Shown here piece by piece: positions 58,585-64,000 of a DNA stretch of 64,000 bases. Made by a program: the position numbers and the translations under genes. Under the pieces are notes generated by a model that saw only the letters and a program-made list of their open reading frames with translations, did no database searches and had not been told where the DNA came from. The DNA is taken from assembly GCF_018687715.1 (NCBI RefSeq), contig NC_056755.1, forward strand, positions 36,281,001 to 36,345,000, given 5' to 3'. Position 1 is the first letter of the stretch. The number at the start of each line of letters is the position of its first letter. The stretch comes from Carya illinoinensis (lineage: Eukaryota; Streptophyta; Magnoliopsida; Fagales; Juglandaceae).

Positions 58585-58900
58585 AGCTACCATAGGCCAC
58601 ATCAGTGGTAAAGGCGAACTTAGGAATGTGTGGGTTAGGCGCACGATCTTGAGTTCGATTCCCCATTGTGTGAATGCTTACCTTAACAAATAAATAAATA
58701 AATAAAATCGCAATAGTAAGGGCAACTCATTGTCTTGAGTATAGGGCTAGAAACAGTTGCCCAAACTTTGAGAGTCGGAATAAATGTGGAACGATTTTTA
58801 AACAGAGTTGGCGTGAAACTGCTAGACCCTTCAGCTTTGAAGTAGTGAGGACTAGAAATGATCAATCTTCAAGTGGAAAATCTTTAGGATGTTCAATGGT

Positions 58901-58931
<31 letters not shown>

Positions 58932-59180
58932 TGTTTTTGAAACATATGGTTAAGGGTATGTGTCTCCAAGAGTTTTGCCTCAATCCAATATGAAAGAGAC
59001 ACTGAGTAGTCCGTTGAAGCTGCTACATTGATTTGAATTTATGAGAAGTGACATCTCTGTGATTGAGAATTTAAGTGGCTGGTTGGTGTGCTTATGAGCG
59101 AAAGATTGTTGATTACAATATTTTGCTCAATTCTATTTCACTATTTTGCTAAGAGACTAGCAAAACGCTAGTTGGGGGTG
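58055..59180 (+). other. 3' untranslated region of the Athila-type element with two polypurine tracts
   Basis: No open frame of note, so no envelope-like gene. A first polypurine-like tract ttggggggag lies at 58185-58194, and the functional one (gttgggggtg, 59171-59180) directly precedes the 3' LTR. The interval includes a 38-base A-run (58546-58583), a probable SINE and a second A-run after 'acacacacac' near 58910-58931. Confidence 0.7.
58584..58709 (+). mobile_element. Probable tRNA-derived SINE
   Basis: It has an exact RNA polymerase III A box (TGGTAAAGGCG, 58606-58616; consensus TRGYNNARNNG) and, 45 bases on, a B box (agttcgattcc, 58652-58662, one base from GGTTCGANNCC). It ends in (aaat)n at about 58687-58707. 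No clean duplication was found; the A-run just before it may be the tail of an earlier copy. It is not a tRNA gene because no cloverleaf can be drawn. Confidence 0.6.
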
Positions 59181-61224
59181 TGATTAAGTTATAATATTGT
59201 GATTATTTTGCACTTAAATTCCAGTCAATCACACTTTTCTTATTAGTAATTGAATCGGTTTGGCCTCAATAAATAAATTCTAACTCAATTGATCACAACT
59301 TAATTTTATGGTCTTAATTTTTAATTTATTACATGAAATTCAGGAAATTAATTGTTGTGCACATGTGCAGGTGAGCGACATACATTTGAGGGACTCATGT
59401 GATTGAAAATGTAGCATATTATATGCTCTTCAAGTTGATAAGTTGATCTGTGCATCGGCATGAAACTGGACCTCACGGAAATTCTGCGCAAAAGCACCAC
59501 ACTTCAGGATCCACCATGACTCACCTTGACCTTTCTTTCCAAAAGCACAACATGTTCACTTCAAGTGGTCTTCCATCAAACGAAAAGTTGATTCAACGAA
59601 TTTAATTCTATTCACTTTGATTCCAAGTGAACCCCACGGCTGCATACCACATGATTTCACTTTGATTCAATGAATTTATCGTTCACACGGAAAAGTTCAA
59701 ACTCACATGACACGATTTGTCTTCAAGTGCATATGCATATTTATTCTCTTCATGATATATCAAGCTGGATCCCACGTCTGGAAGAATGAAAGGAAAGCCG
59801 GTGCATGATTGAATAAAAAAAAAGAAATTCATCATTGAGGAGAAGAAGTGATGAGGCGATGAATGATTGTGAGCTGGCTGAAAACGTGGGTTGGTGGAAG
59901 AGGCAAAAAAAATTAAGCTGAAACATGATCCCACATCTGAAGCCGGTGCATGATTAAAGTGAAAACAAAGTAAAGAAGTCGTGATTAAAGGCTGGATGTC
60001 TCTCCACCGAATTTGACATCATTGAAAGAAGTCGGTGGGTGGGTTCATTATAAGAGTGTTAGTCGGTTTCATGCAAGTTTAATTTTAATTTTTTTGAAAC
60101 AAAATACGTGGGGAGTAGAGGTTGTTTCTTGAGTTTTCATTAATGGCTGGATGAGAAGGTGTGAGTCGGTGGGATTAGTTTTATTTTGCTGAGTAGGAGA
60201 CGTGTAGGGACGTGGGAGTGTGAAGTCGGTGCTGCCTTAATTTCTTGCAGGAGTTTTAGTTGGTTTGGAGATTAATTTTCATTGGTGAAGTGAAGTTTTA
60301 GTCGGTTTTAATTTTTCTAGAGTTGAAGGGAGTCGGCTGGAATAATTTGATTGGCTGGGATTAATTTGATTGGAGGCAGGCAAGGAGTGTGATTAATTTT
60401 GCTAGCTCTCTGCTTGCGTTAAAGTGGAAAGACATGCTTGAATTTTCATTGAAGAAAGAGGGAAGTCGGTTGGAGTAGAGAGAGACGTGGTTGGAGTTTT
60501 ATTTTTTTTGGGTTTCTTTATGTTTTTCGTTTGGCATTTGGGGGGCTGCGGCTTCTTCTTGAGGAATTTCTTTTAGTTTCAATTTCTGTTTTCTGCAGTT
60601 CAGCTACTGCGTGGGTTTTATTCTCTCGACGTCGGCTGGTTTTTAAATTCTTTAAGCTTTCATTTAATAGTGCAATTGTTATGGATTAATTTTGAGAATT
60701 TGTGATTTAAATACAAGGATGAACTCTAGAATCTTGGTTTTGGGACTTTTCAATTTTTAGTTTGTATTTTATCAATTACTTTCTAATCTAATTTAATTCT
60801 TAGCTTAGTTTTATTAATCTCTTAGTTCCATTGCATATTAGATTGATTAAAGTTTAATTAGGACTTAAATAATTTCAGTTTCATTGTTTAATTTTTAGAT
60901 TAATTAATATTGTTCAGTTTAGTTGACTCTTTGATTGATAATTTCAATTTTTTAATCTTTTACATTTCATTTTGACACTCAAAAATCTAAAAATATAAAT
61001 CTAGTCCATGACTAGTGCCCTTTTTCATTCTTGTTGCACTCTTCCATTCATTGCACATACCATCATTTTTATTTTTCTCTTTGTGAATATTTTCACCATT
61101 TTAAACAAGTTTGATTTTAAGTAACTTTCCCTGAGGAGATGATCTAGGAATTTATTCCTAATTTTTACACGACATCCTCCTGCACTTGGGATAGCCTTTC
61201 TGCTACTCATTTTTGAGTGAGTCA
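59181..61224 (+). repeat. 3' LTR of the Athila-type element
   Basis: 2044 bp, TG...CA ends, lacks the extra tandem copy present in the 5' LTR. It would supply the polyadenylation site of the transcript. Confidence 0.9.
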
Positions 61225-61229
61225 CCACC
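61225..61229 (+). repeat. Target-site duplication of the Athila element (right)
   Basis: ccacc, second copy of 50217-50221. Confidence 0.9.
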
Positions 61230-62835
61230 ATAGCTCCACCGCACCCCCCCCCCCAAGCTTCCTCTATGCTCAACTATAGCCCAGCCGAAGCCCAGCTCCT
61301 CTCCTCTTTGAAAACCCTTTCTTTACACCGATTCCCTATAGATCCATCGTAGGACCACCATGAACTGTCACCTTAGCCACCCCATGACCTTGGCCACCTT
61401 ACAAAGCCTGAATCTGAGAAACCCTAGATATGGCCTTCCAAAGTAGCCCTATTCCAAGGTCGCAGTAGTGACCGCTACTGCCAAGCCAGTGGCTTTTGAC
61501 ACCATTGGCAATGCCAAATAGCAAGTAACGTACAGGTTATTCCAACGACGGTATAACTCTCTTTCCCTTTTCCTCGTTATTTATGTGAAGTTGGTTGGTT
61601 GTGAACTGTGCTCTTGGTATTGTGGAGTTCGCTGTGTAGTGGGGTGACGTGAAGTGTGGCTATGTACGTGAAGTGTTAGGCATAGTTGTGATGTGTAGTG
61701 AGTTGTTGTGGATTGTGTTGTAATGGTGGTTGTGAAGTGTGTGCCGTTGCCTTGGTGGTGTGCGGCGTATTATGGATTGCAGGGAGTACACTTAGAGTGT
61801 ACTTCGAGTGGTAAAGTTGTGATGCACCGAATGATGTGTCACGAAGGTTTGAGTGATGGCATAATTGAGGTGTGTAAAGCGTGTTGTGTAGTGTTGAGAA
61901 CTGTGGAACCATTTCCCAGAGTAGTTATGATGTTATCCTGTCGTAGTGACAAGTGTCAAGATGTAGTTGGGTATGGCTAGAAGTCACGGAGTGGTGTACA
62001 AGTGACGTAGTGTAAATGTGATGGGATGTCACGCAATGGCATGAGCATGTGAGGAGTCGTGCTCGTGATGAGTTAGAAGTTAGTGTTAAAGTGACGTGGT
62101 GTGATGCCAGGTGAAGTGGAGGATAATAGTGTAGCTTGGGATTATTCTCGAGCTATGTGATGTGGCGAATGTGTAGTCGTGAATAGAGCCTTGTCGTGTT
62201 AAGTGTTGGGATGAACTATGTTGTTGGACTGGTAGCACGAAGAGTCATGCTAGCTTAATTTGAGTAGAAAGTTGGTATCGGACTATGGAGCTTGTTTACA
62301 CAAGTAGACGTTCAATAGATTATATAGTTAATCTACTTAGACACATGTGCCAGAAAGATTTACTATATATAATGGGTAATCTGTTTGAGCATGAGTACAC
62401 AATATTTAAGCCTCAAAGTCAGCTTAAAGTTGTGTGGTATGCATGGATGGGAATGAGGATGAAGTGTGGGCTAGGATGCAGGGAAGAAGTGACGTGTGTA
62501 TGGACTAGGATTGGGATGCATGACTTGTTCGGTTCAAGTTATGCTTCGGGATGTGGTTGATAGGAAGAGTACGATGAAGGTACTAGCGTCTTAACCTTAA
62601 GGTGAATCATAGAGGTTCACTTTATAGGATAAGACCTCAAAGTAGAACGCTAAATTTGAAAAAAGTGACCCAAGTGGGTCCCAGAAAGAGGAAACATGAT
62701 GTGGAAGATATAGAATGACAGGAGAGAATGAGAGTGTGTCTAAGTGAAATATAGTCTATGTTTTCTAGTTTAGTTGCTTATGCACTAGATGGAGAATGAC
62801 GTTAAGGTTGTATATTCATGTAAGTTGTATTTGAT
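61230..62835. other. Older repeat sequence, right part: C-rich then G+T-rich
   Basis: Continues the C-rich sequence from before the Athila insertion, including an 11-base C-run at 61244-61254, then changes at about 61540 to strongly G+T-rich sequence on the plus strand (gtgaagtgt, gttgtgatg motifs) until about 62560. No conserved coding region. The strand skew is typical of long plant LTRs, so this is probably a degraded LTR without visible ends. Confidence 0.45.
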
Positions 62836-62870
62836 GACTTGCAAAATTTCGTATTGCAGATTTTACAAGA

Positions 62871-63108
62871 TCGCTCGAGTGGAGGCTTTTGGCCGCTCGA
62901 GCGAATTCAGGCAGATTCAAACGCTCGACTGCCGCTCGACAGTGAGCTCGAGCGGGTTGCAGAAAAACAAAGATCGCTCGAGCGGAGACATAGGACGCTT
63001 GAGCGAAATCAGGCAGAGTCGAACGCTCAATATGCGCTCGATAGGACGCTCCAGTGAAATCAGGCAGAGTTGAACGCTCGATATGCGCTCGACACCCTGC
63101 TCGAGCGA
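62871..63108. repeat. Cluster of CGCTCGAGCG-like palindromic motifs
   Basis: About 13 copies of cgctcga or a one-base variant within 238 bp, several as full palindromes (cgctcgagcg, for example at 62895 and 62975), with repeated 'aatcaggcagagt' between. The cluster is CpG-rich in an otherwise CpG-poor window. It lies 45-280 bp upstream of a TATA box, so it is probably an LTR enhancer-like array. Confidence 0.75.
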
Positions 63109-63150
63109 ATATCGTATTTTGACAGATTTAAGGTTTTCCGCCGTCACACC

Positions 63151-63161
63151 ATATAAAAAGG
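63151..63161 (+). promoter_or_regulatory. TATA box in the partial LTR
   Basis: atataaaaagg preceded by C-rich sequence. Transcription would be expected to start about 30 bases downstream, near 63185. Confidence 0.6.
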
Positions 63162-64000
63162 GATTTTTCACTCTATGGCCGTAGCTGTTGACTGGAGAAC
63201 ACTTTTTGGGACAGAAAAACACAGCTAGAAGGATTCAATTCATCTATTTTAGAGATGGAATTCCAATTATTGCACATACGTTGGAATCATACACGAGCAC
63301 AGACGGGAGAAAAGCATTGAATCATTTCCTTGAGTTTTTAAAGACGAGTTGCGGCTGCGAGGAGTATTTTTAAGTGTTTATTTTCTTCCAATCTTCTCAG
63401 AACAATTATGGTGAATTCGTTTATGTTGAATTCCATTTCTAGCATGAGCTAAATTTTCTTTATTCTAGGAAAACGATGTAACCTATTTCTGAACTATGTT
63501 TGATTGTCTATGCTAATTTAATGCAATTCTCTCTTTGTTTATCTGATTTATTTTGAGTTTATTACTTCTAATTAACTGGCCATTGATTAGATGATATTTA
63601 ATCTTGTGATTTGCTATCGAAAGAGGGAATCATAGGGTAGATCTTGAATATTTCAGCATAGGTAAGTATAGAGATCGAAAGACTTGTATGAACCTATGTA
63701 GTAATTAAATCAATGGTCTTATTGCTTTCTTGCTTTATTAATTTGCATATTCTTGTGTGAATTGATGAACAAGAATAATTTCCAATTGACTATCGAAAGA
63801 GGCTGTTGGATGAATTAGAGATTTGCTAATGAATAAAAAGAATTAAATTAAATTAGCTGGATGAGTAAAGCATAGTGAAGAATTAGGTGAAATCTATTTC
63901 CTAGAAGTTTTCTTCCCCATTAAGTTGATCTTCGAACGTCAGTTTTATTTCCTTTGCATATTTCTCTTTGAGTCGATTTTAGTTTAAATTGCAACTACAA

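Larger units (their letters stand above)
50222..61224 (+). mobile_element. Athila-type Ty3/gypsy LTR retrotransposon, complete in structure
   Basis: The 11.0-kb element has LTRs of 2098 bp (50222-52319) and 2044 bp (59181-61224) that both begin tgattaagttataat and end gagtgagtca. A tRNA-Asp-type primer site, gag, pol (PR-RT-RH-INT) and a polypurine tract follow in order. The target duplication is ccacc. The order RT-RH-INT defines Ty3/gypsy, and the primer site and long LTRs fit the Athila/Tat branch. Coding regions hold at least four frameshifts and six stops, so it is inactive. No envelope-like frame was found after integrase. Confidence 0.9.
62836..64000 (+). mobile_element. Partial LTR of another retroelement (runs off the window)
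   Basis: Contains a motif-rich U3-like part (62871-63108), a TATA box (63151-63161) and a long AT-rich leader-like part with repeated 'gctatcgaaagagg' (near 63612 and 63790), a style common in Ty3/gypsy LTRs of the Tat/Ogre group. No TG start could be fixed with certainty and no CA end is in the window. The assignment is by resemblance. Confidence 0.5.

Noticed and set aside
58584..58709. tRNA gene
   Set aside because: A and B boxes are present, but no cloverleaf or anticodon arm can be drawn and there is an (aaat)n tail; a SINE fits better.
58055..59180. Envelope-like gene of the Athila element
   Set aside because: No frame over about 60 codons with a signal or membrane segment.

Overview
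The window looks like a transposon-dense block of a plant nuclear genome, from a eudicot and probably a woody one. The evidence is spliced exons with GT/AG borders, plant families (KIN-14 kinesin, PITP, GDT1-like, Transposase_24), and plant lineages of LINE, Ty1/copia, Ty3/gypsy (Athila-like and Del/Tekay-like) and CACTA elements. A Fagales origin is only a guess from the look of the LTRs. I see no complete, intact host gene.

Layout. 1-1498: nothing recognised. About 1499-4110: a decayed, spliced Transposase_24-type gene. 5051-12940: a complete but dead L1-type LINE (LINE-1 here) between 18-bp target-site duplications (TSDs); a 2150-bp solo LTR (5348-7497, TSD aaaaa) sits inside its ORF1. 13819-16408 and about 41600-43784: two parts that look like one LINE (LINE-2), because its outer flanks carry a matching 15/16 TSD 30 kb apart. 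Between the two parts lies a CACTA-like element (about 18338-40757). It has CACTA-style ends and subterminal repeats, no visible transposase, and partial exons of at least three unrelated host genes in one orientation: a KIN-14 kinesin, a phosphatidylinositol transfer protein (PITP) and a GDT1-like membrane protein. This is best read as a Pack-CACTA that captured gene pieces.

The CACTA element was itself invaded three times: by a minus-strand LINE (LINE-3, 19806-25009), by a 4.8-kb Del/Tekay-like solo LTR (27112-31924), and by a nearly new minus-strand Ty1/copia element (33331-38308, LTRs 348/350 identical) that landed inside a PITP exon. With these removed the CACTA element is about 7.4 kb.

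45017-49446: a non-autonomous LTR element with a decayed gag-like, coiled-coil interior. 50222-61224: an 11-kb Athila-type Ty3/gypsy element (TSD ccacc, tRNA-Asp-type primer site) inserted into older C-rich/G+T-rich sequence (49447-50221 plus 61230-62835). It carries a probable tRNA-derived SINE near its 3' end. 62836-64000: part of another LTR, with a cluster of CGCTCGAGCG-like motifs and a TATA box.

The nesting gives a relative order of events: LINE-2, then the CACTA element in its gap, then LINE-3, the solo LTR and copia inside the CACTA element, with copia among the youngest. All three LINEs share an ATGA overlap between the ORF1 stop and the ORF2 start. Nearly every coding region is broken by nonsense changes or frameshifts, so the window probably makes little functional protein. 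The spliced GDT1-like exons remain open and could contribute to a chimeric transcript.
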